DNA from: Opitutales bacterium
Lineage (GTDB): Bacteria; Verrucomicrobiota; Verrucomicrobiia; Opitutales; Oceanipulchritudinaceae
DNA length: 64,000 bases
Assembly (NCBI GenBank): GCA_020831525.1
Contig: JAFIGH010000009.1
Location: 1 to 64,000 of the forward strand
Direction of reading: 5' to 3'
Both the position numbers and the translations under genes were made by a program. Below are positions 9,070 through 19,761 of the stretch, piece by piece. How positions within the stretch are numbered: position 1 is the first letter of the stretch; each line of letters starts with the position of its first letter. The notes under the pieces are model-generated. The model was not told the DNA's origin. It saw only the letters and a list, made by a program, of their open reading frames with translations, and did no database searches.

Positions 9070-10794
9070 ATGGTTTTTGTGGATTACGCCATCCTCGCGT
9101 TCTATCTGGCGGGGTTGTTCGGGATCGCGGCGTGGCTGGCGCGGCGCGCGGCGCAGGGCAGCGACCACTACTTTCTGGGCGGGCGGCGGCTGCCGTGGTG
9201 GGCGCTGGGCTCGTCGGGGATGTCGAGCAATCTCGACGCCGCCGGGACGATGACGATCCTCACGCTCATCTACCTCTACGGGCTGCACGGGTTTTTCATT
9301 GAGATGCGCGGCGGGGTGGTGCTGCCGATCGCAGTGTTTCTCGCCTTTATGGGCAAGTGGCATCAGCGTAGCGGGGTGGTGACGACGGCGGAGTGGATGC
9401 GGCTGCGCTTCGGGCCGGGCGCGCAGGGCACGGCGGCGCGCGTCACGGCTGCCTTCACCTACCTCGTCATCACGGTGGCGATGGTTGTGTTTTTTCTCGC
9501 CGCGGCAGGGACGTTTCTCGCCGTCTTTCTGCCGTGGGACCCGGTCACCTGCGCTGTCGCCATGGCACTCATCGGGCTGGCCTACACGCTCGTGAGCGGA
9601 CTCTACGGAGTGGTGTGGACGGATGTCTTCCAGTCGTTCCTCATCGCGGCGGCGGCGGCTTATGTCGCGGTAACGGCCTCCGGCCTTGTGAGCCCCGAGC
9701 TGGTCGCGGCGTGGCCGGGGGCCGCCTTCAACGATCCCCTGCCGCGCCTCGCCGACGGCGGGCTGGCCCCTTACGAGCTGTTTTGGGTGTTCCTCGTCTT
9801 CTGGGTGGGCAAGGGGGTGCTCGAGGGGCTGGGCGGCAGCGGAGGCTCGGCCTATATGGCGCAGCGCTTTTACGCGGCCCCTTCCGCCGCCGCGACGCGC
9901 AAGGTGGCTATGCTGTGGTGCGTGCTCTTTGCCGTCCGCTGGCCCATGGTGCTGGGCTTTGCGGTCATCGCCATCCATCTCGGGGTAGGACGGGAGGATC
10001 CCGAGCAGATTCTGCCGCTCGTGCTCCAGTCGGAGTTTTTTCCCGCCGGAGTGCGCGGGCTGATTGTGGCCGCGATCTTCGCCGCCTCCATGTCGACCTT
10101 CGACAGCACGATCAACGCGGGGGCTTCCTATGTCGTGAAAGACATTTTCCAGCCGCTGCGCCCGCGCGCTTCGGAGCGGATCCTCGTCGTGGCGGGCTAC
10201 GCGGCTTCGGTCCTCATCGTCGCGCTCGGGCTGTTCCTTGCCCTGACCTTCGCGGACTCGGTGCTCGGGGTGTGGACGATGATTGTCATCCAGCTCTTTC
10301 CCGCCTTTCTCGTGCCGTTTGCCCTGCGGTGGTTCTGGGCGCGGTTCAACGGGGCGGGGTTCACGGCGGGCATCGTGGCGGGTTTCGCCGCCTCCAGCGC
10401 GGTGAGTTTCGGCTGGGGCGGCCTCGACCTCAACGAGGCGCAGACGCTCGCCTTTGTCGGGCTGGTCTCCCTCGCCGGTTCGCTTGCGGGCACTTTTGCG
10501 GCGGCGCCGACCGACCGCGCCACGCTGGAAGAATTCTATGAGCGGGTGCGGCCTTTCGGTTTCTGGCCCGCCGCCTGGAAGGCACCGCACCGGCGCGAGC
10601 TGCGCGGAGACCTGCTGCGCCTGCCCGTCGCCCTCGTCTGGCAGGTGAGCACGTTTCTGCTGCCCATGCTCGCCGTCCTGCGCATGTGGGGCGCGTTTGC
10701 CGCTGTCCTCATGATCTTCGCCGCCACCGGCGGCTACCTGCTCCTCGAACTCCGTCGCGGCGACGGCGGCGTGGACGGCAGTGCGCGCAAATAG
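9070..10794 (+). CDS. Sodium:solute symporter (SSS family)
   Basis: A 574-aa integral membrane transporter of the SSS family with about 13 hydrophobic segments. The N-terminus ([15 protein letters not shown], then [18 protein letters not shown]) is diagnostic, as are [11 protein letters not shown] in TM2 and [21 protein letters not shown] in the TM8 region that carries the second sodium site. Unusually, the long tail (residues ~470-574) adds two further membrane segments. The substrate cannot be read from sequence; sugars or organic acids are typical in such genomes. The ATG at 9070 is preferred over GTG 9064. Confidence 0.9.
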   Translation: MVFVDYAILAFYLAGLFGIAAWLARRAAQGSDHYFLGGRRLPWWALGSSGMSSNLDAAGTMTILTLIYLYGLHGFFIEMRGGVVLPIAVFLAFMGKWHQRSGVVTTAEWMRLRFGPGAQGTAARVTAAFTYLVITVAMVVFFLAAAGTFLAVFLPWDPVTCAVAMALIGLAYTLVSGLYGVVWTDVFQSFLIAAAAAYVAVTASGLVSPELVAAWPGAAFNDPLPRLADGGLAPYELFWVFLVFWVGKGVLEGLGGSGGSAYMAQRFYAAPSAAATRKVAMLWCVLFAVRWPMVLGFAVIAIHLGVGREDPEQILPLVLQSEFFPAGVRGLIVAAIFAASMSTFDSTINAGASYVVKDIFQPLRPRASERILVVAGYAASVLIVALGLFLALTFADSVLGVWTMIVIQLFPAFLVPFALRWFWARFNGAGFTAGIVAGFAASSAVSFGWGGLDLNEAQTLAFVGLVSLAGSLAGTFAAAPTDRATLEEFYERVRPFGFWPAAWKAPHRRELRGDLLRLPVALVWQVSTFLLPMLAVLRMWGAFAAVLMIFAATGGYLLLELRRGDGGVDGSARK

Positions 10795-11051
10795 GCACCC
10801 CCCGGCGCGATCAATGGCATCCGGAACGATCCCCGGCGCGTCAAATAATTTTTTTGTGGGACATTTATATTCGTCAAGTATATATAACTCGGCTTCAAAT
10901 ATTTTTGGTTCGGCAGCCCGCCGCGGCGGGCTCGTCCGCGGCGGAAAAACAGTGCGCCGCGCCCCGCGCGGATTTTCGACGTCCCGGTCGGTTCGCTGCG
11001 GGAGAAGCTTGCCACGACACATTGCCTTCCATGGAATCGGAGCCTGATCGG
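10795..11051 (+). other. Intergenic region with an AT-rich tract and a GC palindrome
   Basis: No gene seen. Positions 10846-10910 are strikingly AT-rich against a very GC-rich background and contain TATATTC and TATATAACT, a plausible promoter for panE. They are followed by the perfect palindrome GCCCGCCGCGGCGGGC at 10916-10931, which could form a stem but has no T-run. Confidence 0.4.
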
Positions 11052-12008
11052 ATGAGTTTGAAAGCAATGTTTCCCACCAATCCCACGATCGCGATTGTCG
11101 GCGCGGGCGCGCTCGGCGGCTACTTCGGCGTGCGTCTTGCGCTGGCCGGATTGCGCGTGCGCTTTCTCATGCGCGGCGACCTGTCCGCCGTGCGCTACGG
11201 CGGGCTGCGGCTGGAACTGGAGGACGGAACCGTACACAAGGTGACCCGCCCCGACGCGCACGGCTCGACGGCGGCCATCGGCCCGTCCGACCTCGTCCTC
11301 ATCGCCTTGAAGACGACGCAGAACGCCTGCCTGCCCGCGACGCTCGGCCCGCTCATGCGTCCGCACACGGTTTTGCTCACCCTGCAGAACGGGCTCGGCA
11401 ATGCGGAATTTCTCCGCCGCCACTTTCCGGATAATCCCGTGATCGGGGGGCTCTGCCAGATCGGGGTCAACCGTGTCGCGCCCGGCGTCATCCGCAACTT
11501 CATCCCCGGGGGAGGCTCCGTGCAACTGGCGGCGCTCGATCCCGAGCACGGCGAATTGGCTGAGACCGTGGCGGCTCTCTTCGACCGCGCCAGCATCCGT
11601 GCGAAGACGCTTCCCTCGCTTGGAGAGGCGACGTGGCGCAAACTCATGTGGAACGTGCCCTTCAACGGGCTCACCATCCTCGCCGGCGGGGTGTCGACGG
11701 ATTGTGTCGTCAATACCCCCGCGCTCCGCACCTATGCGCGCGAACTGATGGAAGAGCTGCGCGCGGCGGCGGGAAAGCTCGGCCATTCCATCGAGGCGGA
11801 ATACACCGACAAACTGCTCGAATTCACCGACCGCATGAAGCCGTACCGCCCGTCGTCCCTCGTCGACTTCCTCGAAGGCAAGGAGATCGAGGTGGAGGCC
11901 ATTTTCGGCGAACCGCTGCGCCAGGGCGAGGCGGCGGGCGTGCCCATGCCGCGCCTCTCCGCTCTTGATCTCCTCCTGCGGGGCGTGAAGTCGCCGGCTG
12001 CGGAGTGA
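11052..12008 (+). CDS. panE: 2-dehydropantoate 2-reductase (ketopantoate reductase)
   Basis: NADPH-dependent reduction of ketopantoate to pantoate in pantothenate/CoA synthesis. The Rossmann motif [18 protein letters not shown] is at residues ~12-29. The family pattern LIALKTTQ..., LTLQNGLGN and the C-terminal ApbA signature [19 protein letters not shown] with the catalytic Lys are present, followed by [21 protein letters not shown], which includes the substrate-contacting Ser. Length 318 aa is normal. A second in-frame ATG lies at 11067. Paralogues of this fold reduce other 2-oxoacids, so the exact substrate is probable rather than certain. Confidence 0.88.
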   Translation: MSLKAMFPTNPTIAIVGAGALGGYFGVRLALAGLRVRFLMRGDLSAVRYGGLRLELEDGTVHKVTRPDAHGSTAAIGPSDLVLIALKTTQNACLPATLGPLMRPHTVLLTLQNGLGNAEFLRRHFPDNPVIGGLCQIGVNRVAPGVIRNFIPGGGSVQLAALDPEHGELAETVAALFDRASIRAKTLPSLGEATWRKLMWNVPFNGLTILAGGVSTDCVVNTPALRTYARELMEELRAAAGKLGHSIEAEYTDKLLEFTDRMKPYRPSSLVDFLEGKEIEVEAIFGEPLRQGEAAGVPMPRLSALDLLLRGVKSPAAE

Positions 12009-12057
12009 CGTGCGAGCGCGCTTGCGCTTACGGAATGGCGGACTTTCCTTGCGCATC

Positions 12058-13443
<1,386 letters not shown>

Positions 13444-13524
13444 CCTTTGCAGGTTGACGGATCAGCCGTTTCGGGCGTTCGCTATGGGACTGATTCCAAT
13501 CCCTCTTCCCCTTTTTCTGTGCCA

Positions 13525-14589
13525 ATGAGCAAAATCAAGATAGCTATCGTCGGCCTCGGCATGGGCCGGTTCCATGTGCGGGGCTACCTCAAGCACCCGT
13601 CCGCCGATGTCGCCGCGGTCGTCGACCTCGACGAAAGCCGCTTCGTCGAGATCAAAGAGATGGTGCCGGACGTGCGGACCTACACGGACTTCCGTGAAAT
13701 GCTGCGCGCGGAAAAGCCCGACCTCGTCTCCGTGGCCGTACCCAACTTTCTCCACGAGGAGATCACCTGTGCGGCGCTTGAGGCGGGGGCGGATGTCCTC
13801 TGCGAGAAGCCGATGAGTCTCAACGTCGAATCAGCCCTGCGCATGCGCGACAATGCGGAGAGCACGGGACGCCGCCTCTACATCAATTTTTCCCAGCGGT
13901 TCAGCGAGTTTGCCCGCACCGCGCGCGACCTTGTCGACGAAGGGCGGCTCGGCGACATCTACCACGCCTACTGCCAGTGGACGCGCCGCGACGGCATCCC
14001 GCGCTTCGGGGGATGGTTCGGGCAGAAAAAGATGTCGGGCGGAGGCCCCCTCATCGACCTCGGGGTGCACCGGCTGGACTTCGTGCTCTGGCTCATGGGC
14101 GCCGTCAAACCGCTTACGGTCAGCGGCACGACGCACCACCGCCTCGGCACCGCGCTCGGCAAGGCACAAGGCAAGGCCTTTGACGTGGAGGACCTCGCCT
14201 CCGGCTTTATCCGCACCGATACCGGCGCCTCCATCCTCTTCGAGGTGTCATGGACGGGCTTCCAGGTGCGCAAGGAGCAGCAGGCGCTGCGCCTCCTCGG
14301 CGAGAAGGGGAGCATCGAGGGCGGTCCCGGCCCCCACGGGGACTACACCCTGCACTACTGCCACGACATCGCGGGACATGCCTTCAACTCCGCTCTCGTC
14401 CAGCCCGGGCGCGAGACGTCCTCCTACGAAGCGCTGATCGAGAGCCTCGTCACGGGTAAGCCCTATCCCTCCTCGGCGGAGGACGGAATCCGGCTGCAAA
14501 TCGTCCTTGATTGCCTCTACGAGAGCGCGCGCCTCGGCCGCGAGGTTGTCGTCGAGGAATTCGCGGGCACGGCTCTGCAATATCTTTAA
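13525..14589 (+). CDS. Gfo/Idh/MocA family oxidoreductase
   Basis: A 354-aa NAD(P)-dependent sugar dehydrogenase-type protein. The N-terminus KIKIAIVGLGMGRFHVRGYL is the dinucleotide fold. The VLCEKPMSLN motif contains the conserved EKP that contacts cofactor and substrate, and the C-terminal domain has GGGPLIDLGVHRLDFVLWLMG with the usual His of the active site. It is followed 43 bp later by a DUF1080 gene, a pairing common in glycan-degrading Verrucomicrobiota and Planctomycetota. The substrate is probably a sugar or cyclitol derivative but cannot be specified. Confidence 0.88.
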   Translation: MSKIKIAIVGLGMGRFHVRGYLKHPSADVAAVVDLDESRFVEIKEMVPDVRTYTDFREMLRAEKPDLVSVAVPNFLHEEITCAALEAGADVLCEKPMSLNVESALRMRDNAESTGRRLYINFSQRFSEFARTARDLVDEGRLGDIYHAYCQWTRRDGIPRFGGWFGQKKMSGGGPLIDLGVHRLDFVLWLMGAVKPLTVSGTTHHRLGTALGKAQGKAFDVEDLASGFIRTDTGASILFEVSWTGFQVRKEQQALRLLGEKGSIEGGPGPHGDYTLHYCHDIAGHAFNSALVQPGRETSSYEALIESLVTGKPYPSSAEDGIRLQIVLDCLYESARLGREVVVEEFAGTALQYL

Positions 14590-14632
14590 AGAGAATATCC
14601 GATCATCCCGAACACCCGAACACCCGAAATCA

Positions 14633-15367
14633 ATGAAACGTCAGGAAGAAAACGCCCATCTCGGTTCCAGTGATACCCCGGTCCTCCCGGACTCCGGTTA
14701 CCATGTGCACGACGGCACCCGCCCCCAGCCTCCGGTTGTCCGCTTCGAGGGCGATCCGCCTGTTCCCTCGGATGCTGTCCGCCTTTTCAGCGGAGGCTCG
14801 CTCGACGGCTGGGTAAACAAAAAGACCGGCGAGCCCGCGCAGTGGAAGGTCGAAGGCGGCATCATGACGGTTGTGCCTGGAACGGGCGACATCCGCACGG
14901 CCTGCGAACTCGGCGACGGTCAGCTGCACCTCGAATTCCGCAGCCCGCAAGAGGTCAAAGGCAAGAGCCAGGGACGCGGGAACAGCGGTGTCTTTCTCAT
15001 GGGTCTCTACGAGATCCAGGTATTGGATAACTACGACAACCCGACCTATGCCGACGGCACGGTGGGCGCGGTCTACGGCCAATACCCGCCGCTCGCCAAC
15101 CCCATCCTCCCGCCCGGCGAATGGAACGCCTTCGACATCATCTGGAAGGGACCCGTCTTCGAAGGTGAAAAGCTGGTCTCGCCCGCGGTTGTCACCGTGC
15201 TCCTCAACGGCGTCGTGCAGCAGCACGCCCGCGTCCTGCAAGGGCCCACGCAGCACAAGATTCTTGCCGCCTACAAACCGCATCCGCCGAAACTGCCGCT
15301 TGCCCTCCAGGACCACGGCGACCTCGTCAGCTTCCGCAATATTTGGTTCCGCGAGATCGAATTGTAG
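14633..15367 (+). CDS. DUF1080 (3-keto-disaccharide hydrolase-type) protein
   Basis: A 244-aa concanavalin-like beta-sandwich protein of the DUF1080 family. Hallmarks are LFSGGSLDGWVNKKTGEPAQW, the GGIMTVVPGTGDI strand, FRSPQEVKGKSQGRGNSGVFLMG, YEIQVLDNYDN and PGEWNAFDIIWKGP. Some members hydrolyse 3-keto-glycosides made by a preceding Gfo/Idh dehydrogenase, and such a gene lies just upstream, so a two-step oxidation-hydrolysis of a glycoside is plausible. No signal peptide is visible: the N-terminus is polar (MKRQEENAHLG). This is unusual, since many relatives are exported. Confidence 0.85.
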   Translation: MKRQEENAHLGSSDTPVLPDSGYHVHDGTRPQPPVVRFEGDPPVPSDAVRLFSGGSLDGWVNKKTGEPAQWKVEGGIMTVVPGTGDIRTACELGDGQLHLEFRSPQEVKGKSQGRGNSGVFLMGLYEIQVLDNYDNPTYADGTVGAVYGQYPPLANPILPPGEWNAFDIIWKGPVFEGEKLVSPAVVTVLLNGVVQQHARVLQGPTQHKILAAYKPHPPKLPLALQDHGDLVSFRNIWFREIEL

Positions 15368-15456
15368 GCGGACCGGAGCCGTGGTTGGCGCGCCCGCTTC
15401 CGGTGCACGCAGACGCGCGCTGCCCTTGCGGTGGAACGGCGCGGGCCGGGTTTTCC

Positions 15457-15486
15457 TTGACGGCCAGGCATTTGAGCGGCTAATCT
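15457..15486 (+). promoter_or_regulatory. Candidate sigma-70 promoter for the first Hcp-domain gene
   Basis: TTGACG (15457-15462) and TAATCT (15481-15486) are separated by 18 bp. The expected transcription start would fall at about 15493, only a few bases before the ATG at 15496, so the mRNA may be leaderless. No ribosome binding site precedes that ATG. Confidence 0.45.
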
Positions 15487-15495
15487 GGTTTCGTC

Positions 15496-16083
15496 ATGAA
15501 GCTAATAACTGCGTTTCTCCATTCCGGTCGGCGCGTGCATATTGTTCCCCTTTGCGCTATGGCCGCGGTCTTCGCGCTCTCCGCCCCGCTGCACGGCAGC
15601 CTCGCCGCATTTCTGAAAATTGATGGGATCGACGGCGAGGCCGCTGACGAGGCCCACCGCGATGAGATTGAGGTTTTGGGATGGTCATGGGGCCTGCAAA
15701 ACTCCGGCACGACACACACCGCCACCGGTGGCGGCGCGGGCAAGGCGAGCGTCTCGGATCTGAAGATTACGAAAAAAACGGACAGGTCTTCGCCGAGACT
15801 GGCACTGCGCACCGCTTCGGGAATGCATGTTCCCTCGGCGCAGTTGACGGCGTACCGTCCGGATAGAAATGGTGAGCCGGTGGCCTATCTTGTCTTCCAG
15901 ATGGAGGACGTTATCATCACCTCCTATTCAATGGAGGGTTCGGTGTCGGAGGATGCCCGCGAAACCGTTTCGCTGAATTTCGCGCGCTTTGAATACACCT
16001 ATACGCCGCCGAGCGGTTCCGACGGTAGTTCCGGAACGCCCGTATCCATCGGCTGGGATATTGCCAAAAACGAAGAGATGTAA
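15496..16083 (+). CDS. Secreted Hcp-domain protein 1
   Basis: A 195-aa protein. Residues ~1-38 look like a long signal peptide (hydrophobic VPLCAMAAVFALSAPLHGSLA). The rest is an Hcp (type VI secretion tube) fold: AAFLKIDGIDGEAADEAHRD, IEVLGWSWGLQN, DLKITKKTDRSSPRL, YLVFQMEDVIITSYSMEGS and ETVSLNFARFEYTYTP. Classical Hcp has no signal peptide and is encoded with tss genes, none of which are here. Signal-bearing Hcp-like proteins occur in non-T6SS bacteria with unknown role. A second copy follows 8 bp later, so they form an operon. Confidence 0.82.
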   Translation: MKLITAFLHSGRRVHIVPLCAMAAVFALSAPLHGSLAAFLKIDGIDGEAADEAHRDEIEVLGWSWGLQNSGTTHTATGGGAGKASVSDLKITKKTDRSSPRLALRTASGMHVPSAQLTAYRPDRNGEPVAYLVFQMEDVIITSYSMEGSVSEDARETVSLNFARFEYTYTPPSGSDGSSGTPVSIGWDIAKNEEM

Positions 16084-16091
16084 GGCGGGCG

Positions 16092-17372
16092 ATGTCGACC
16101 CGGTTCCATATGCGGGTGTGTGCGGCGTTCCTGTGCGCGGTTGCGGCATCGGCCTCGCCGGTGTCGGTGTTTCTGTGGATCGATTCCATCGAGGGTGAAT
16201 CAACCGACGAGCGCATGAAAGGCTGGATCGATGTGACTTCGGTCGGCTCCGGCCTCATGCGGGAAAGTTTTGTCGATCTGCCGAATTTTTCCGACGTGGT
16301 TATCGAAAAGGAGGTGGACTCCGCTTCGCCGCTTCTCGTTCTCGCCGCCGCCAAGGGCGAGGTGATCCCGTCCGCCGTATTGGAACTGCACAAGGCCGGG
16401 CCGGAGGACACCTATGCCTACTTTGAATACCGCCTGCGCGATGTCATGGTGCGGCGGGTGGATTCCGCGGGGACGTCCACCCGCGACACGACGGAATCCG
16501 TGCACCTTCATTTTGCGCGCGTGGACTGGCTCTACCGCTCTCTGGACCCCGCGGACTCCCCGCAGCTTGCGGCCGGGGCCTACTGGGATATTCCCAAGCG
16601 CGCCGGGGGCAAACTGGATGCTGATCCGCCGGTCGATCCTCTGCCAAGGGTCAGCCAAGTGGCGCAACAGTCCGTCGAGCCCGGTGAGCAGCGCTCCGTC
16701 GCGCTTTCCGTTGTCGATCTTCCTTCGGGCGACCATCCGTTTTCGCTTTCCGTAGAGGCCGATCCGGAGCGCTTTACCGATGTTTCGCTCGAGGGCGGCG
16801 GCGCGGACTGGACCCTGCACTTCACGGTGTCGCCGTTGCATTCGCAGGTGTCCGCTCCCGTCCGCGTCGACCTCACGGACGAAGACGGGACGCGGTCGAT
16901 GTCGTTTCTTGTCGTCGTCGGCGGGGAACGCACACCGTATGAAGGCTTTGTCGGGGCCTACTACACGGAGACGGAACTTGCGGAAGATCCCGCGTTGTAT
17001 TCGCCTCTTCACGACGAATCCGGTGACGGGCTGCCTCTCGTGATGGCCTTCTACTTCGGCCTGAATCCACGGGAGTTCAATCCGCCGCCTGTCCGTCACT
17101 CCGGTATGGAAAGCGGGTCCGGCCCCGGGGGCGGGCCTGTGCTTCAGCTCAGCTACGAGCGCCGTGTGGACGAACCGAACGTCACGGGCCGGCTCCTCGG
17201 TTCCCACGATATGCAATCATGGTTTCCGCTCGGTCCCGGTAGCCCACACTACGAGGAGTCGGTGCAAACAGCGGACAATCCGCTCTTCGAACGCGTCGGG
17301 GCGACGGTCACGGTGCCGGGGCCGGACCCGCTCTTTCTCCGCTTCGAAGTGCGCATTTCCGGCGGCGAGTGA
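16092..17372 (+). CDS. Secreted Hcp-domain protein 2 with C-terminal extension
   Basis: A 426-aa protein with a signal peptide (MRVCAAFLCAVAASASP, beginning at residue 7). A diverged Hcp domain occupies roughly residues 22-160 (VFLWIDSIEGESTDERMKGW, VVIEKEVDSASPLL, YAYFEYRLRDVMVRR, ESVHLHFARVDWLY). It is followed by a beta-rich stretch and a C-terminal domain with LQLSYERRVDEPNVTGRLLG and SHDMQSWFPLG. That tail resembles the 'L.Y.RR.....' end domain found on many exported Verrucomicrobia proteins. The two Hcp proteins may assemble together at or outside the outer membrane; this is inference. Confidence 0.75.
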   Translation: MSTRFHMRVCAAFLCAVAASASPVSVFLWIDSIEGESTDERMKGWIDVTSVGSGLMRESFVDLPNFSDVVIEKEVDSASPLLVLAAAKGEVIPSAVLELHKAGPEDTYAYFEYRLRDVMVRRVDSAGTSTRDTTESVHLHFARVDWLYRSLDPADSPQLAAGAYWDIPKRAGGKLDADPPVDPLPRVSQVAQQSVEPGEQRSVALSVVDLPSGDHPFSLSVEADPERFTDVSLEGGGADWTLHFTVSPLHSQVSAPVRVDLTDEDGTRSMSFLVVVGGERTPYEGFVGAYYTETELAEDPALYSPLHDESGDGLPLVMAFYFGLNPREFNPPPVRHSGMESGSGPGGGPVLQLSYERRVDEPNVTGRLLGSHDMQSWFPLGPGSPHYEESVQTADNPLFERVGATVTVPGPDPLFLRFEVRISGGE

Positions 17373-17667
17373 GTTCGCCCTCTCCCCGCGGGAATCCGCA
17401 TGCCGCCGACGGAACGGCGAAGCAGCCCCCTTCGCCGCGGCCCCCGTGCTTTTCCGCTGCATCACCGCGACGAATATTTCTTGCAAATGTGAGGATTGTT
17501 GTCGCGACAGAAAAATGGGCACTTGGGAGGAATTTCGTGCGGCGTTCCTCCCCGCGTTGGCCGGGGCGGGGATTGTTTCATTGCCTTGGCGGGGAAGAGG
17601 GGATGGTTTCGGTGGTGACGCTGGGCCGGTTGATTAACTCCGGGCCGGAAAGCGGGAGGCAGCGACG
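17373..17667 (+). other. Intergenic region between the Hcp pair and the DUF4126 gene
   Basis: No convincing gene. GGGAGG near 17650 is the ribosome binding site for the downstream gene. The short AT-richer patch around 17470-17520 could hold its promoter. Confidence 0.3.
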
Positions 17668-18885
17668 ATGGAATGGGAACTCAACGCGATTCTTTATGCC
17701 CTCGGCGCGGCGGGGCTGTTCAGTGCGCGGGCGTTTCTGCCGGCGTTTCTCACGGCGCTGATGATGCGCTACGGCGACCGCCTGCCGTTCCTCGGCGACG
17801 TTGAGTTTCTGCAGGCGACCGGGCGCGAGCCGTCGTGGTTTACGAGCAACTGGACGATCCTCGCGCTGGGAGTGCTTGCTCTCGCCGAAGTTGCCGCGAG
17901 CAAGTCGCCCGACCTCGAGGAGTGGATGGCGGCGGGCTACAAGTGGGCGAAGAGCGGCGTGGCGGCGCTTACCATGCTGGGGGTGCTCCAGTCAGGCGAC
18001 GCGGAGTTCATCGAAGACATCATTCCGGTGGCGCAGGCGGGCTTTGTCGACACGGCGCTGAGTGTGTGTCTAGCGGCGGCGGTTTGGATGCTCGCCTCCT
18101 TGCGCAACGGGTTCATGAGCCTTGTTGCCATGGCCGATCCCGACGGGGTGCTCGGTATCCGCACACTCCTGAGTTGGTTTGAGGATATTTGGGCGGGTAT
18201 CGGGATGATATTTCTCTTTCTGTATCCGGTGGGGATGGCGATCCTCATCGTCGCTGTGATGGCGGCGCTGTGGGCAACGGCGAAGTGGCACGAACTCCGG
18301 GATGAGAAGTCGAAGCGTCCGTGCGCGGCGTGCGGCGAGCCTGTCTTTCCGAGTGCGCTGCATTGTCCGGAATGTGACGCCCGCCATGAGGAGGCTTGCG
18401 CCATCGGCTTCTTCGGACAGGCGCTCGACCGGCCCGCCGGTGACCGCGGGGCGACGGCCCTGCGGTTGGCGGAGAAGAAGCGCTGCCCGCGGTGCGCGAC
18501 GCGCTTGACTCGGCGCGCGACCGACCAGGAGTGCCCCGCCTGCGGACGGCGGCCTTTCGCCGGGGCCGCCTTTGTCTCGGACTACGACAAGGGAATCGTC
18601 GCGCGCCTGCCCAAGGTGCTCGGTATCTCCGCGCTCTTCAGTCTCGTGCCTGTGCTGGGCTTGATTCCCGGCGTGATCTACTACCGTATCGCACTGGTGG
18701 CACCGTTTATCGGCTACCTGCCGGCGGGGCGCAGTCTTCTTCTCAAAATCCTCCTCAAGATCACGCTGCTCCTCCTTATTGCTCTGCAGATCGTGCCCGG
18801 CGCGGGTATAGTCGCCGTGCCCCTCATGGCCCTGCTCAGCTACGGGCTTTACCGCAGCGCATGGCGGGCGTCGGTGTCCGGATGA
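17668..18885 (+). CDS. DUF4126-type membrane protein with zinc ribbons
   Basis: A 405-aa membrane protein. The N-terminal ~190 residues (FSARAFLPAFLTALMMRYGD, then FTSNWTILALGVLALAEVAA) match the DUF4126 multi-pass domain. A cytoplasmic segment follows with two CxxC-CxxC zinc ribbons (CAACGEPV...CPEC, then CPRCATRL...CPACG). Three further hydrophobic segments close the protein (ALFSLVPVLGLIPGVIYYRI, LLLKITLLLLIALQIVPGAG). Joining DUF4126 to paired zinc ribbons in one polypeptide looks unusual. GGGAGG precedes the ATG by about 10 bp. Function unknown; no enzymatic motif is visible. Confidence 0.75.
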   Translation: MEWELNAILYALGAAGLFSARAFLPAFLTALMMRYGDRLPFLGDVEFLQATGREPSWFTSNWTILALGVLALAEVAASKSPDLEEWMAAGYKWAKSGVAALTMLGVLQSGDAEFIEDIIPVAQAGFVDTALSVCLAAAVWMLASLRNGFMSLVAMADPDGVLGIRTLLSWFEDIWAGIGMIFLFLYPVGMAILIVAVMAALWATAKWHELRDEKSKRPCAACGEPVFPSALHCPECDARHEEACAIGFFGQALDRPAGDRGATALRLAEKKRCPRCATRLTRRATDQECPACGRRPFAGAAFVSDYDKGIVARLPKVLGISALFSLVPVLGLIPGVIYYRIALVAPFIGYLPAGRSLLLKILLKITLLLLIALQIVPGAGIVAVPLMALLSYGLYRSAWRASVSG

Positions 18886-18895
18886 CGGCACTTCC

Positions 18896-19306
18896 TCACC
18901 GCTTCCACCATGTGTAGGCGAGGGCGGCGAGGAGGGCGGTATTGAAGGCGATGTGGGCGGCGGGGTTGGGAAAGACGAACCAGTCGCCGAAGCAGCCGCA
19001 GTCGGCGTCGAGCCCGAGGGCGGCGGCGGTGCCGATGAAGAGGATGAAAACGACCGTCATGGCGGCGAGAACGGCGGCGCCCCCGCGCCGGAAGGGAGGC
19101 GACCAGAGCGCGCCGGCGGCGACAACTTCGAGCCATGGAAGGAAGAAGGCGGTGAGGTAGGCGAGCGGGTAGGGGATAAATCCGAAGGCCTGGAGGTCGA
19201 AGAGAAACCGGTCGGGCGCGGCGAGCTTGAGCACGCCGGAGAGGATGAACACTGCCGTGAGCGTGACGCGCAGGACGGTGCGGAGGAAGGCGTGGGCTCC
19301 GCTCAC
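18896..19306 (-). CDS. MauE/DoxX-like membrane protein
   Basis: A 136-aa protein with four predicted membrane segments (VLRVTLTAVFILSGVLKLAA, YPLAYLTAFFLPWLEVVAAG, AVLAAMTVVFILFIGTAAAL, AAHIAFNTALLAALAYTWW). It carries the paired cysteines of DCGCFGDW that characterise MauE-type proteins, which are linked to thiol/disulfide handling. The GTG start at 19306 overlaps the stop of the rhodanese gene as GTGA, so the two are translationally coupled, which fits a shared sulfur/redox role. Confidence 0.75.
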   Translation of the reverse strand: MSGAHAFLRTVLRVTLTAVFILSGVLKLAAPDRFLFDLQAFGFIPYPLAYLTAFFLPWLEVVAAGALWSPPFRRGGAAVLAAMTVVFILFIGTAAALGLDADCGCFGDWFVFPNPAAHIAFNTALLAALAYTWWKR

Positions 19307-19761
19307 GGTGTGCCCTCCGCTTCGGTCCACGCGGCCCAGCCGCCCTGGAGGTGGTAGACTTGTTCGAGCCCGGCCTCGCGGCGCAGGCGCGCGGCCACGG
19401 CCTTGCTCGACTGGCAGCCCTCTTGTCCGCAATAGACGACGATGAGCGCGTCGGGGTCGTCCGCGTAGGCGTCGAAGAAGCGGAAGAGGCTTTCGTCCCA
19501 GTCGTCTTCATTGAGGAGGACGGCGCCGGGGATGTGCCCCGCCTCGTACTCGTAGGCGGCGCGGGCGTCGATCCAGAGCACGTTGCCCTCGAAACGGTGC
19601 GCCATGGAAAGGGTGATTTCGCCCGCTTCGAGGCGTCCCTCGCTGTAGGTGGGCGCACGCGGGTGCATCCACGCGGTAACTACGGCGAGGATGGCGCTGA
19701 GGAAAAGAATTCCGGCAGCGCCGCGGGTGGTTTCACGCAGGGCTTTTCGGAATTGCGGCAT
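19303..19761 (-). CDS. Membrane-anchored rhodanese-like protein
   Basis: A 152-aa protein with an N-terminal membrane anchor (GAAGILFLSAILAVVTAWM) and a single rhodanese domain: LWIDARAAYEYEAGHIPGAV is the CH2A motif and VVYCGQEGCQSSKAVAARLR the active-site loop with its catalytic cysteine, closing with LEQVYHLQGGWAAW. Probably a periplasmic sulfurtransferase or thiol carrier. Its start overlaps the end of the LOG-family gene by 29 bp, and its stop overlaps the MauE-like gene by 4 bp, forming a three-gene operon. Confidence 0.85.
   Translation of the reverse strand: MPQFRKALRETTRGAAGILFLSAILAVVTAWMHPRAPTYSEGRLEAGEITLSMAHRFEGNVLWIDARAAYEYEAGHIPGAVLLNEDDWDESLFRFFDAYADDPDALIVVYCGQEGCQSSKAVAARLRREAGLEQVYHLQGGWAAWTEAEGTP

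Noticed and set aside
15496-17372. Evidence for a type VI secretion system
   Set aside because: Both Hcp-domain proteins have signal peptides, and no tss sheath, ATPase or baseplate genes are nearby.
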